Assembly: GCA_024229515.1 (NCBI GenBank)
Contig: JAAESI010000159.1
Location: 1-64,000 of the forward strand
Direction: 5' to 3'
From: Pseudomonadota bacterium
GTDB taxonomy: Bacteria > Myxococcota_A > UBA796 > UBA9615
Length of the DNA: 64,000 bases
The translations under genes and the position numbers were made by a program. Positions 55,639-64,000 of this stretch are shown one piece after another (positions within the stretch are counted from its first letter, which is position 1; the number at the start of each line of letters is the position of its first letter). Under the pieces are notes generated by a model. The model was not told where the DNA came from, ran no database searches, and worked only from the letters and a program-made list of their open reading frames with translations.

Positions 55639-57771
55639 TCAGGCGGGCGCGACGTCCACCACCACTTCGCTGAGGGCGGCGTTGCCGCTGAGTCGGTCTA
55701 CGGCGGTCTCGTCGGTGAGATCGTTGATCGAGACGCCGCCCGCCTTCCTGGCGACCGCCAGCTGCGCGTCGGTGTCCCCGTGACCCCAGCCGTGGGGCAG
55801 GCTCACGACCCCCGGCATCACCTCGTCGGTGACCTCCACCGGCACTTCGACCGACCCGACGCGGGACGACACCCGGACCGGCTTGCCATCGACGACCCCC
55901 GCCTCGGCGGCGTCGTCGGGGTGCATCATCAGCGTGCACCGACGCTGTTTGCCCCGAAGCATGCGCTCGGAGTTGTGCAGCCACGAGTTGCAGCCGCGCA
56001 GCTGCCGCCGCCCGATGAGGCGCAGCCTCCCGGTGAGATCCCCGTCGGCGAACGACGCTTCCAGCCGGCTCAGGTCCTGGCGCATCGGCTCGGGGGCGAC
56101 CGCGACGGGCTTGCCGAGCCGCCCGGTCTGCAGCTCGCCCAGGTCGACCCCGTGCTCGCTGCGCTCCAGCTTCTTGACGCTCAAGCGGGGACCGAAGGGC
56201 CGTCGCAGGCCGTGGGGGCCGGCTCGCAGCCCCAGTTCCAGGAGGCCCCGGGCGCCCAGCTTCTTGGCCGCGGCGGTGCGCAGCCGATCGGCCCGGGCCT
56301 TGGGGTGGCCCGACTGCTTCGCGATCCGCTCGGCGAGGCCGACGAGGATGTCCCAGTCATCCAGCGCACCGTCCGGCGGGGGGAACACGGGGCCGTCGTA
56401 CTTGGCCGTATTCCGCACCGCGAAGGCGTGGAACGCGAAGCCGTAGTGGTCGGTCTCGAGGTGGGAGACGGGCGGGAGGATGAGGTTGGCCTGGGCGCTC
56501 GTGGCGGAGATCCACGGGTCCACGGCGACGAAGAAGTCGAGGCCGTCGGTCTCGGCGCGGAGGCGGCGTCCGTTGGGGGTGCTCAGGGTCGGGTTGCCGG
56601 CGACCGTGATGAGGGCCCGGATCTGCCGCTCGCCGGGCGTGGTCATCTCGTCGGCCATCGCCGCCGCGGGGAGCTCGCCGTTGAACTCCGGCACGTCGCC
56701 GACGCGGCTGCGCCACCGGCCCCAGGAGCCGCCCATGCCCCACGCGGTGCCGATCTCGGCGAGGTCGAACGCCGGCGTCGTCCACATCAGGCCGCCGGGC
56801 CGGTCCAGGTTCCCCGTCAGCGCCGAGATGGCGTACACGAGCCACGCCGCGAGGGTCCCGAACTGCTGCGTGCAGGCGCCGAGTCGGGCGTAGAGCGCGG
56901 CCCCTTCGGTCTCGGCGGCGTGGGCGCGCACGAGGGCTCGGAGGGTGTCCGGGGCCAGCCCGGTGGAGTCCGCGACCTGCTCGGGGGTCCACGGCTCGAC
57001 CAGGGCGCGCAGCTCCTCGACGCCCGTCATCGTGACGCCGTCCCGCACCAGCCCCTCGGCGAAGAGCACGTGCACCCACGCCAGGAGCATCAGCGGATCG
57101 GTGCCGGGTCGGATGGCGTGGTGCCGGTCGGCAACCGCCGCGGTCTCGCTGTGGCGCGGGTCGATCACGACGATCGAGCCGCCCCGGTCCTGAATCCCCT
57201 TGAGGCGTCCCTTGATGTCCGGCGCGGTCATGATCGAGCCGTTGGAGACCACCGGGTTGGCGCCGAGCACGACGAGGTGGCGGCAGCGATCCAGGTCGGG
57301 GATCGGCATGCGGAGCGCGTTTCCGAACATCTGCCACGCCGCGAACATGTGCGGCGCCTGGTCCACGGTCGAGGCGCTGTAGCGGTTGGGCGTGTGCATG
57401 ACGTCGCCCAGCACCTGCGCGCCCAGGGCGGCGGAGTATTTGTGGGCGACGGGGTTGCCCAGGTACATCGCCACCGCCGGGAAGCCGTGCGTTCGCTGGA
57501 CCGCACCGAGGCGGTCCGCGCTCATCTGCAGGGCCTCGTCCCAGCCGATCTCGACCCAGTCCGACCCGACCCGCTTCACCGGGCCGCGCAGCCGATCCGG
57601 ATCGGTGTGCACGTCCTCCAGGGCGGTCGCCTTGGGGCAGATGTGGCCCTTGCTGAGGGGGTCGTCGCGATCGCCCCGGATCGAGATGATCTCGGGCCCC
57701 TTGACCGTGATCGCGAGCCCACACAGCGCCTCACAGAACGGGCAGGTGGTGTGGGCGATCCGCTCGCTCAC
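55639..57771 (-). CDS. Molybdopterin oxidoreductase (formate-dehydrogenase-like, BisC family)
   Basis: A 710-residue enzyme from GTG 57771, overlapping the SDR stop by 4 nt. The N-terminal [4Fe-4S] motif is C10-x2-C13-x3-C17-x27-C45. The Mo-bis-MGD domain follows (GHICPKA, NPVVSNGSIM, DPRHSET, GTDPLMLLAW), and a C-terminal MoCo-binding domain ends it (QRRCTLMMHPDDAAEAG, then LPHGWGHGD). The active-site position in NRYSASTVDQAPH shows Ser rather than Cys or Sec. No Tat signal, so cytoplasmic. Substrate unknown. Confidence 0.85.
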   Translation of the reverse strand: MSERIAHTTCPFCEALCGLAITVKGPEIISIRGDRDDPLSKGHICPKATALEDVHTDPDRLRGPVKRVGSDWVEIGWDEALQMSADRLGAVQRTHGFPAVAMYLGNPVAHKYSAALGAQVLGDVMHTPNRYSASTVDQAPHMFAAWQMFGNALRMPIPDLDRCRHLVVLGANPVVSNGSIMTAPDIKGRLKGIQDRGGSIVVIDPRHSETAAVADRHHAIRPGTDPLMLLAWVHVLFAEGLVRDGVTMTGVEELRALVEPWTPEQVADSTGLAPDTLRALVRAHAAETEGAALYARLGACTQQFGTLAAWLVYAISALTGNLDRPGGLMWTTPAFDLAEIGTAWGMGGSWGRWRSRVGDVPEFNGELPAAAMADEMTTPGERQIRALITVAGNPTLSTPNGRRLRAETDGLDFFVAVDPWISATSAQANLILPPVSHLETDHYGFAFHAFAVRNTAKYDGPVFPPPDGALDDWDILVGLAERIAKQSGHPKARADRLRTAAAKKLGARGLLELGLRAGPHGLRRPFGPRLSVKKLERSEHGVDLGELQTGRLGKPVAVAPEPMRQDLSRLEASFADGDLTGRLRLIGRRQLRGCNSWLHNSERMLRGKQRRCTLMMHPDDAAEAGVVDGKPVRVSSRVGSVEVPVEVTDEVMPGVVSLPHGWGHGDTDAQLAVARKAGGVSINDLTDETAVDRLSGNAALSEVVVDVAPA

Positions 57772-58430
57772 CACGGCAGGATCTCGCCGTTGCTGTGCCA
57801 GAAGCTGCCGCTGGTCTCCATTGTGAGCTCGTCGATCCGCGCGAGCAGGCCCGCCGCCGCCTCGGTGGCGTCGATGTAGCCGCGTCCCCCGGTCATGCCG
57901 GTGCGCACGAATCCGGGGTGCAGCAGCGCCACGGCGATGCCCCGCCCCTCCAGATCGCGCGCCAGCGACACGCCTGCGATGTTCGCCGCGGCCTTGCTCA
58001 TGCGGTAGCCGTAGTGGCTGCCGGAGGTGTTGTCGCCGACCGAGCCCAAGCGGGAGGTCACGATGGCGACCTTGGCGCCCTCGCCGAGGGTCTCCAGCAG
58101 CGCCGACGTCACCCGCAGCGGCCCCAGCGCGTTGACCTCGAACTGCAGGCGGGCGCCGTCCCAGTCCAGGTCGTCCAGGGACTGCCGCTTGAGCACGCCG
58201 GCGTTGTTGATGAGGAGGTCGAACTGCCGGCCTTCGGCGCGGGTCCGGAGGATGTCGATCACCGCGTCGTCGCCGACTTCGATGTCGTCCCAGACCTCGT
58301 CCGCGACGGAGCGAAGCTCGGTGCCCGGGGTTCGGCACGCCCCGACGACGGTCCAGCCCCCCGCTTTGAGCTGGCGGCAAAGCTCTAGCCCGATCCCCCG
58401 ATTGGCTCCGGTCACGATGGCGGTCGACAT
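57768..58430 (-). CDS. Short-chain dehydrogenase/reductase
   Basis: A 220-residue Rossmann-fold oxidoreductase with TGANRGIG (NAD(P) binding), NNAG, a catalytic Ser region (TSRLGS) and YGYRMSK (Tyr-x3-Lys). Resembles the csgA/sniffer-like SDR group. Translationally coupled to the molybdopterin oxidoreductase. Divergent from the glutathionyl-hydroquinone reductase 24 bp away. Confidence 0.85.
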   Translation of the reverse strand: MSTAIVTGANRGIGLELCRQLKAGGWTVVGACRTPGTELRSVADEVWDDIEVGDDAVIDILRTRAEGRQFDLLINNAGVLKRQSLDDLDWDGARLQFEVNALGPLRVTSALLETLGEGAKVAIVTSRLGSVGDNTSGSHYGYRMSKAAANIAGVSLARDLEGRGIAVALLHPGFVRTGMTGGRGYIDATEAAAGLLARIDELTMETSGSFWHSNGEILPW

Positions 58431-58454
58431 GGCCCGAGTGTACCGTCCCGTGCC

Positions 58455-59336
58455 ATGGGACTACTCGTCGATGGTGTGTGGCAGGACCGGTGGTACGACA
58501 CGAGCAAATCGGGCGGCCGATTCGTGCGCAAGGAAGCGCAGTTTCGTGATCAGACGTTCGTCCGCGAGGACGGGCGGTACCACCTGTACGTGTCGTACGC
58601 GTGCCCGTGGGCGCACCGGACGCTGATCTTCCGAGCGCTGTACGGCCTGCAGGACGTGGTCGATGTGTCGGTGGTCCACCCGTTCATGCTGACGGAGGGG
58701 TGGACGTTCGAGGACGACTGGCCGGGGGCCACCGGGGATCGGCAGTTCGGCTCCACCCGGATGCACCAGATCTACACGCGCGCCCAGGCCGACTACACCG
58801 GGCGGGTCACCGTGCCGGTGCTTTGGGACAAGGTCGAAGGCCGCATCGTCAACAACGAGTCCGCCGAGATCATCCGCATGTTCGGCCCCGAAGCGCTGCG
58901 GGAGGAGATCGATGCGGTGAACGCGCGGGTCTATCCAGACGTGAACAACGGCGTGTACCGGTGCGGCTTCGCGACGAAGCAGGAGGCCTACGACGAGGCC
59001 GTGGAGCAGCTGTCCGAGACGCTCCGTTGGCTGGAGGAGCGGATGTCAGGCCGCACGTACCTGGTCGCCGAGACGCTGACGGAGGCCGACTGGCGGCTGT
59101 TCACGACGCTGATCCGGTTCGACGCCGTCTACCACGGGCATTTCAAGTGCAACGTGCGCCGGATCGCCGATTACCCGAACCTCAACACGCTGATGCGGCG
59201 GCTGTACAACCACCCCGGGGTGGCCGAGACGGTGCACTTCGATCACATCCGGTGGCACTACATGTACAGCCACGACAGCATCAACCCGCACCGGGTGGTG
59301 TCGAAGGGCCCGGAGCTGGATCTCAGCCCGGTCTAG
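58455..59336 (+). CDS. Glutathionyl-hydroquinone reductase (ECM4/YqjG-type GST)
   Basis: A 293-residue Xi-class glutathione-transferase-like enzyme: VDGVWQDRWYDT start, active-site Cys50 in YACPWAHRTL, and a C-terminal helical domain with RFDAVYHGHFKCN, which is characteristic of the family. It reduces glutathionyl-hydroquinones in the cytoplasm, implying that the cell handles glutathione conjugates. Its TAG overlaps the convergent thioredoxin-fold lipoprotein stop in CTAG. Confidence 0.85.
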   Translation: MGLLVDGVWQDRWYDTSKSGGRFVRKEAQFRDQTFVREDGRYHLYVSYACPWAHRTLIFRALYGLQDVVDVSVVHPFMLTEGWTFEDDWPGATGDRQFGSTRMHQIYTRAQADYTGRVTVPVLWDKVEGRIVNNESAEIIRMFGPEALREEIDAVNARVYPDVNNGVYRCGFATKQEAYDEAVEQLSETLRWLEERMSGRTYLVAETLTEADWRLFTTLIRFDAVYHGHFKCNVRRIADYPNLNTLMRRLYNHPGVAETVHFDHIRWHYMYSHDSINPHRVVSKGPELDLSPV

Positions 59337-60181
59337 AGGCCCGCGAGCTCCATCGCGACGGCGAGCGCTTCGAAGTCCAGCTGGGTGGCATTGCGCATGT
59401 TCAAGTACTCGATCTCGAGGTCGCTGTTGACCGCGTGGAAGTTCGGGAACCCACCCTGATCGAGGTGATCCATCATCCCGTTCATCTCGGGATCAGCGAT
59501 CACCGGGACCTTCTCGTTGGGGTAGTCGTCGTCCCACTCCTCGGAGGTCTGCTGCGTGGCCGGGGCGCCGGAGTTGTTCTGCTCCATGATGGTGACCCAG
59601 TAGATGTCGCCGTCAGCCACGGCGTCGACGAACCCGGGGTACGACGCGCTGAGGTTGTAGACGTCGTTGCCACCGGCGAGCCACTCGGCGGTGTTCATGC
59701 ACGGGGGGCACCACTGGGCGCTGACGTCGATGATGATCGGCTTGCCCTGGCCGCCGAAGTCGTAGAGGTCGACCTCGTCGCCGAACTGGTCCACGCCCAC
59801 CAGGCGGCCGATGACGTCACCCTCGTTGGCGATGGAGCTCATGCTCACGCCGTCGATGTCGTCCTTGTCGGGGTTGTAGGGCCAGTGGCCGGTGTAGAAG
59901 CCCGAGTCGTCGTCGTTCGGGTCGAAGCCGTTCTCCAGCTCCAGGCTGTCGTCGTAGCCGTCGCCGTCGGTGTCGCTCTCCAGCGGGTTGGTGGAGTGCT
60001 CCCACACCTCGTCGCCGTCGCTGAGCCCGTCGCCGTCCGTGTCGGCGTTGTTGGGGTCGCTGCCGACCGTCGCTTCGTCAGCGTCCGACAGCCCGTCGCC
60101 GTCAGCGTCGGGCTCGGTCGGGGTGCAGGCGGCCAGGAAGGCGAAGCAAAGCAGGCAGGTCAGGGTCTTGGGCCAGGACAT
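59333..60181 (-). CDS. Lipoprotein with TSP3-type Ca-binding repeats and thioredoxin domain (CPPC)
   Basis: A 282-residue lipoprotein (FLAAC, Cys19). Residues about 23-95 hold thrombospondin-type-3/EF-hand-like Ca-binding motifs ([33 protein letters not shown]). A TlpA/redoxin-like thioredoxin domain follows, with the redox site WCPPC (Cys158, Cys161) and a cis-Pro region near VPVIADPEM. Probably an extracytoplasmic thiol-disulfide enzyme tethered by Ca-stiffened repeats. It lies 67 nt downstream of the candidate selenoprotein on the same strand. Confidence 0.8.
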   Translation of the reverse strand: MSWPKTLTCLLCFAFLAACTPTEPDADGDGLSDADEATVGSDPNNADTDGDGLSDGDEVWEHSTNPLESDTDGDGYDDSLELENGFDPNDDDSGFYTGHWPYNPDKDDIDGVSMSSIANEGDVIGRLVGVDQFGDEVDLYDFGGQGKPIIIDVSAQWCPPCMNTAEWLAGGNDVYNLSASYPGFVDAVADGDIYWVTIMEQNNSGAPATQQTSEEWDDDYPNEKVPVIADPEMNGMMDHLDQGGFPNFHAVNSDLEIEYLNMRNATQLDFEALAVAMELAGL

Positions 60182-60248
60182 GAGATCTCCGTGCGGGGAA
60201 TGCAGAAGTATAGGGGCCTGCCGGCGTCGAAACCGGGCGAAATCGGGC

Positions 60249-61052
<804 letters not shown>

Positions 61053-61162
61053 GCGCGCAAGACTACTGCACTCGGGGCCGACATCGATGACGATTGAGTC
61101 GGCCGCTGAGGCGCTGGGGGGCTGTGCTCTGGGGCCGGGAGTCGAGCGATGTCCGAGTAGGC

Positions 61163-61179
61163 GGCGCGTCCGGCGCGCC
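61163..61179 (-). terminator. Possible GC hairpin after the signalling gene
   Basis: GGCGCG and CGCGCC flank a 5-nt loop about 30 nt downstream of the signalling protein's stop on the minus strand. No T-run, so only a weak terminator candidate. Confidence 0.3.
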
Positions 61180-61209
61180 TCTCGGCAAACCCAGGCCGCA
61201 AGACCCAAA

Positions 61210-64000
61210 TCAGTCCAGCAACGTCGTGAGGTGGTCGCGCACTTCCGGCGGAACCGAGGTGAAGCCGACGTGCGTCCCGTTCGCTCCCACTTCGAGCACC
61301 TTGGCGTACAGGTCGCCCCCGATCCGGGTCCCCGCTTCGTTCAGGAACTGGATCTTCAGGTCGGTCAGCGGGGCCAGCGGCATGCCCGTCATCAACTCGC
61401 CCTCCTCCGCCGACATCCGCCGGAACGCGCCGGCGTGGACCGTGGCGGCGACGACACCGCCACTGACGACCTGGAAGCGAAGCGGGCTCGGAACAGGGAG
61501 CTGAGTCAACGAGGCGCGTTTGCGCCGGTAGCGGAGGGGTTCGGCTCCGCCCAGGCCCTCCACCTCGAACAGCGTCAGCGGCTTGGCCACGCCCTTGGTG
61601 GAGAACTCCATCGAGCCCGACAGTACGAGGTCCTCGGCGGCCGACGCGGTCGCCTCCGAGATCAGGATCTGCCCGCCGACCGTGCAGCCCTCGATGCGGG
61701 CGGCGAGGTTCACGTCCAGCCCGATGGCGCTGTACTTGGTCCGCGCCTGGCTCCCGATGTTGCCCACGACGGCGGCGCCGGTGTGCACGCCGATGCCCAT
61801 CTCGAGCTTGCTCAGATCGTCGCCGCCTCCGGCCTTGAGCTCCTCCATTGCGAGCATCATCGCGAGCGCACAGCGCACCGCCTGCCGCGGAGCGTCGTCC
61901 TGGGCGATGGGGGCTCCGAAGAAGACGAACAGCCCGTCACCGAGGATCGCGTTGATGGTGCCGCCGTGGCGGTGGATGACGGCGAACATCACCTCGAAGT
62001 AGCGGTTCAAGAGCGCCAGCACCTCTTCGGGCTCCAGCTGCTCCGCCAACGACGTGAAGCCGCGGACGTCCGATGCGAGCACCGTGATCGGCCGCCGCTC
62101 GCCGCCGAGCTTGAGCGCCTCGGGGTCTTCCAGAAGGTGCTCGACGACGTCGTCCGACACGTATCGGCCGAAGGTGGCGCGGATGAACTTCGTGCGCGCC
62201 ACCAGCTTGTCCTGAGTCACCCGGAGGTCGTCGAGGGTCTCGACGAGCTCCTCGTTCTTGGCGGCCAGTTGCTCGGTGCGGCTGGCGGCCTTGCCCTCCA
62301 TCTCGTTGTAGAGCCGGGCGTTCTCGAACGAGATGCTGAACTGCGACGCGAGCAGGTTGATGACCTCCAGCCGATCCTCGGTGAAGGCGCCGACCACGGC
62401 CCCGTTCTCCAGGTAGAGCAGGCCGACCGTGGCCCCCTTGTTCCGAAGGGGGAGGCACAGAACCGACCGCGGGCGTGTCCGGACGATGTAGCCGTCCTTG
62501 GTGAACCGACCCTCGTTGACCGCGTCGTTGAGGACCACCGGCTCGGACGTGCGCGCGACGTGCTGGATCACGGAGGTGGCAGCCTTGCTGTAGCTGTCCA
62601 GGGAGACGTTCAGCTCGACGTTGGTGGTGAGCGCCTGCTCGCCGGTGGCGTCGGTCACCAGCCGGGCGGCGGCGCGGACCGCCAGCTCACCCTCATCGAC
62701 CACCACCAGCACCCCGTGCTGGGCCCCCGCGTTCTCCACCACCAGCTCCATCAGACGGCTGAGCAGCCGCTCCAGCTTGATCTCGCCGGAGATGGCCTGC
62801 GACGCCTTGATGACGGCGGCGAGGTCCAGCAACCCGGTGGAGGCCTCCGTGCTCGTGACCGAGACCGACTGGATCGTGCCCGCGGTGGGCACGCTGCGAG
62901 CCTCCGTCAAGGCCCCGAACTCCGCGTCGAGCAGCTCGACCTTCCGCTGGGCCCCCCACAGCTCGTAGCCGTAGCGCGTCTGGGTCAGGTACCCGCGGCT
63001 CAGCTCGTCCCGTCCCTGGAGGGCCCAGTAGCGCCCCGCGAGCTCGCAGGCGAGGGCGTGATCCGCGGGCCACCGGTGCTCCTCGGCGAGCTCGATGGCC
63101 CGCTCGTACCCGGCGATGGCGGCGGGGCCGTCCCCGTCGATGCGGGCCTTCTCCGCCTCCACCAGCGCGTGGGTGTGGCCCCAGTTGGCTTCGCAGTGCA
63201 CGACGTAGCCGGCCAGCTGCTCGAGCACCTTGTCCAGTTCTTCGGTCAGCGCCGCACGCTCATCGTCGGCGGCGTCGGGGATCACGCCCGTGAGCGCCAG
63301 CCCGGTGTGGAACGCGATGCGTCCGACGGTGATGTTGCCGGGGATCGAAGCGACGGTCGTGGATGCCTCCCGGAGGGCGGCGAGGGCGGCGGTCCGGTCG
63401 TTGCAGAGGTTCAGGGCGGCCACCTTGAACGCGTGGAAGTAGCACAGGACCATGGCCGCGCCGTTGGCCACGGCGCGCTCGAGGAATGCCTCCTCGGTCA
63501 AGCCGTCGCAGCTGAAGTCGTCGTAGGCGGCGGTGTTGCCGGCGAGGGCGTTGGCGGAGTGGCGGATCGCCTGGCTCGCGTCTTCGGCGATCTTCTCCTT
63601 CACCTTCTGGCAGAACGTGGTGTCAGCCGCCGACTGCTCCAGCATCTGGTCCAGGGGGTCTCCCAGGACGAGCGCGTTGAGGCTCAGGTAGACCATGTTG
63701 TAGGTCGCGAACTGGATCTCTCCGGCCTGGAGTCCGGCCTGGATTCCGTCTTCCACGATCGGTCTGGCGTCCCGCATCGGACGGACCCAGCAGTGGGCCC
63801 AGTTGCCGCTGAGGAAGCAGGCCTGGGCTTTGTCCGCCATCGACCCCGTTCGGTCGCACAACTCGCGCGCCAGGACCGTGAACTCGTAGCCGCCCGGAGG
63901 GTCGCCGAACATGGCGCTGAGCAGGTGCCCGTACTGCGCGTACACCGCCATGCCGTCGGTCGGGTTGCCGTGCTCGGCGATCAGCTTCATCGACTCGAAC
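61210..64000 (-). CDS. Large TPR-GAF-class III cyclase-PilZ-like signalling protein (N-terminus outside window)
   Basis: At least 930 residues, with the frame continuing past the window edge. From the visible N-terminal side: about 370 residues of TPR-like helical repeats, typical of the AAA/kinase-linked signalling proteins of myxobacteria and cyanobacteria; a GAF domain (KLERLLSRLMELVVENAGAQ); a short coiled coil; a class III cyclase domain (ASDVRGFTSLAEQLEPEE, ILGDGLFVFFG, GLDVNLAARIEG) with both metal Asp residues and the Arg; and a C-terminal PilZ-like domain. The usual substrate-selecting Lys before GD is Ala (INAILGD), so nucleotide specificity is uncertain. The missing N-terminus may carry a kinase and ATPase module (family knowledge, not seen). 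Confidence 0.85.
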   Translation of the reverse strand, partial: FESMKLIAEHGNPTDGMAVYAQYGHLLSAMFGDPPGGYEFTVLARELCDRTGSMADKAQACFLSGNWAHCWVRPMRDARPIVEDGIQAGLQAGEIQFATYNMVYLSLNALVLGDPLDQMLEQSAADTTFCQKVKEKIAEDASQAIRHSANALAGNTAAYDDFSCDGLTEEAFLERAVANGAAMVLCYFHAFKVAALNLCNDRTAALAALREASTTVASIPGNITVGRIAFHTGLALTGVIPDAADDERAALTEELDKVLEQLAGYVVHCEANWGHTHALVEAEKARIDGDGPAAIAGYERAIELAEEHRWPADHALACELAGRYWALQGRDELSRGYLTQTRYGYELWGAQRKVELLDAEFGALTEARSVPTAGTIQSVSVTSTEASTGLLDLAAVIKASQAISGEIKLERLLSRLMELVVENAGAQHGVLVVVDEGELAVRAAARLVTDATGEQALTTNVELNVSLDSYSKAATSVIQHVARTSEPVVLNDAVNEGRFTKDGYIVRTRPRSVLCLPLRNKGATVGLLYLENGAVVGAFTEDRLEVINLLASQFSISFENARLYNEMEGKAASRTEQLAAKNEELVETLDDLRVTQDKLVARTKFIRATFGRYVSDDVVEHLLEDPEALKLGGERRPITVLASDVRGFTSLAEQLEPEEVLALLNRYFEVMFAVIHRHGGTINAILGDGLFVFFGAPIAQDDAPRQAVRCALAMMLAMEELKAGGGDDLSKLEMGIGVHTGAAVVGNIGSQARTKYSAIGLDVNLAARIEGCTVGGQILISEATASAAEDLVLSGSMEFSTKGVAKPLTLFEVEGLGGAEPLRYRRKRASLTQLPVPSPLRFQVVSGGVVAATVHAGAFRRMSAEEGELMTGMPLAPLTDLKIQFLNEAGTRIGGDLYAKVLEVGANGTHVGFTSVPPEVRDHLTTLLD

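Noticed and set aside
55639..57771. Molybdopterin oxidoreductase as a second selenoprotein
   Set aside because: No in-frame TGA; the position corresponding to Cys/Sec of formate dehydrogenases appears to be Ser in the SASTVDQ segment.

Overview
The window is GC-rich, almost fully coding bacterial DNA with no tRNA, rRNA, CRISPR array or recognisable insertion sequence. Three things point to an uncultured Myxococcota-type (former deltaproteobacterial) bacterium: many lipoproteins and surface proteins with Asp-rich stalks, thrombospondin-type-3 and MopE-like metal-binding repeats, and C-terminal anchors resembling MYXO-CTERM; a DUF1592/DUF1552 operon; and eukaryote-like Ser/Thr kinases plus a large TPR-GAF-cyclase protein. 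This assignment is inference from gene content, not from a marker gene.

Layout. 1-4.3 kb (minus): a damaged haem/copper monooxygenase-like lipoprotein, an Asp-tract lipoprotein and a surface clan-A glycoside hydrolase. 4.4-6.4 kb (minus): a PilZ remnant and a three-gene operon with an atypical sigma-like regulator. 6.5-12.9 kb: a MopE/TSP3 surface protein, a secreted protein with a cysteine heptad ladder, an M20 peptidase, and a sigma-factor fragment joined out of frame to an Asp-stalk remnant. 12.9-15.6 kb: endonuclease III among Asp-stalk lipoproteins. 15.6-20.9 kb (minus): DUF1552, DUF1592, an uncharacterised protein and an HExxH lipoprotein. 21-25.7 kb: Ser/Thr kinase, a broken exported thiol peroxidase, a DUF4198 protein and a DEAD-box helicase. 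25.7-29.5 kb (minus): PilB/GspE-type ATPase, HEAT-repeat-like protein and a small membrane protein. 29.6-37.6 kb: Asp-stalk lipoprotein, three 50-bp-spaced palindromes, two transport/membrane proteins, an aminotransferase, and a transmembrane kinase with an extracellular dCache-like sensor divergent from a membrane-anchored propeller protein. 38-51.2 kb: five large polytopic proteins of glycosyltransferase-C/YfhO type mixed with an SGNH hydrolase, an alkaline-phosphatase-fold lipoprotein and a WD40 lipoprotein, probably cell-surface glycan or glycolipid assembly. 51.2-55.6 kb: a lipoprotein with an in-frame TAG, a deletion-derived MiaE remnant, then a tightly coupled operon of PIG-L deacetylase, GT4 glycosyltransferase, Rieske oxygenase and a Tat-exported polybasic protein. 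55.6-59.3 kb: molybdopterin oxidoreductase, SDR and glutathionyl-hydroquinone reductase. 59.3-61.1 kb: two extracytoplasmic thioredoxin-fold lipoproteins, one apparently a selenoprotein. 61.2 kb to the end: a large TPR-GAF-cyclase-PilZ-like signalling protein that runs out of the window.

The most interesting item is the candidate selenoprotein at 60249-61052: an in-frame TGA falls exactly where the first cysteine of a CxxC redox motif belongs (UxxC), and the mRNA just downstream can fold into a bacterial-SECIS-like hairpin. The second theme is the Asp-rich stalk, in about ten genes, which usually lies next to the membrane anchor at either the lipidated N-terminus or the C-terminal anchor.

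Seven genes are damaged (frameshifts, in-frame TAG, internal deletion or truncation). At least one frameshift lies in a C homopolymer, so some damage may be sequencing or assembly error rather than true decay.
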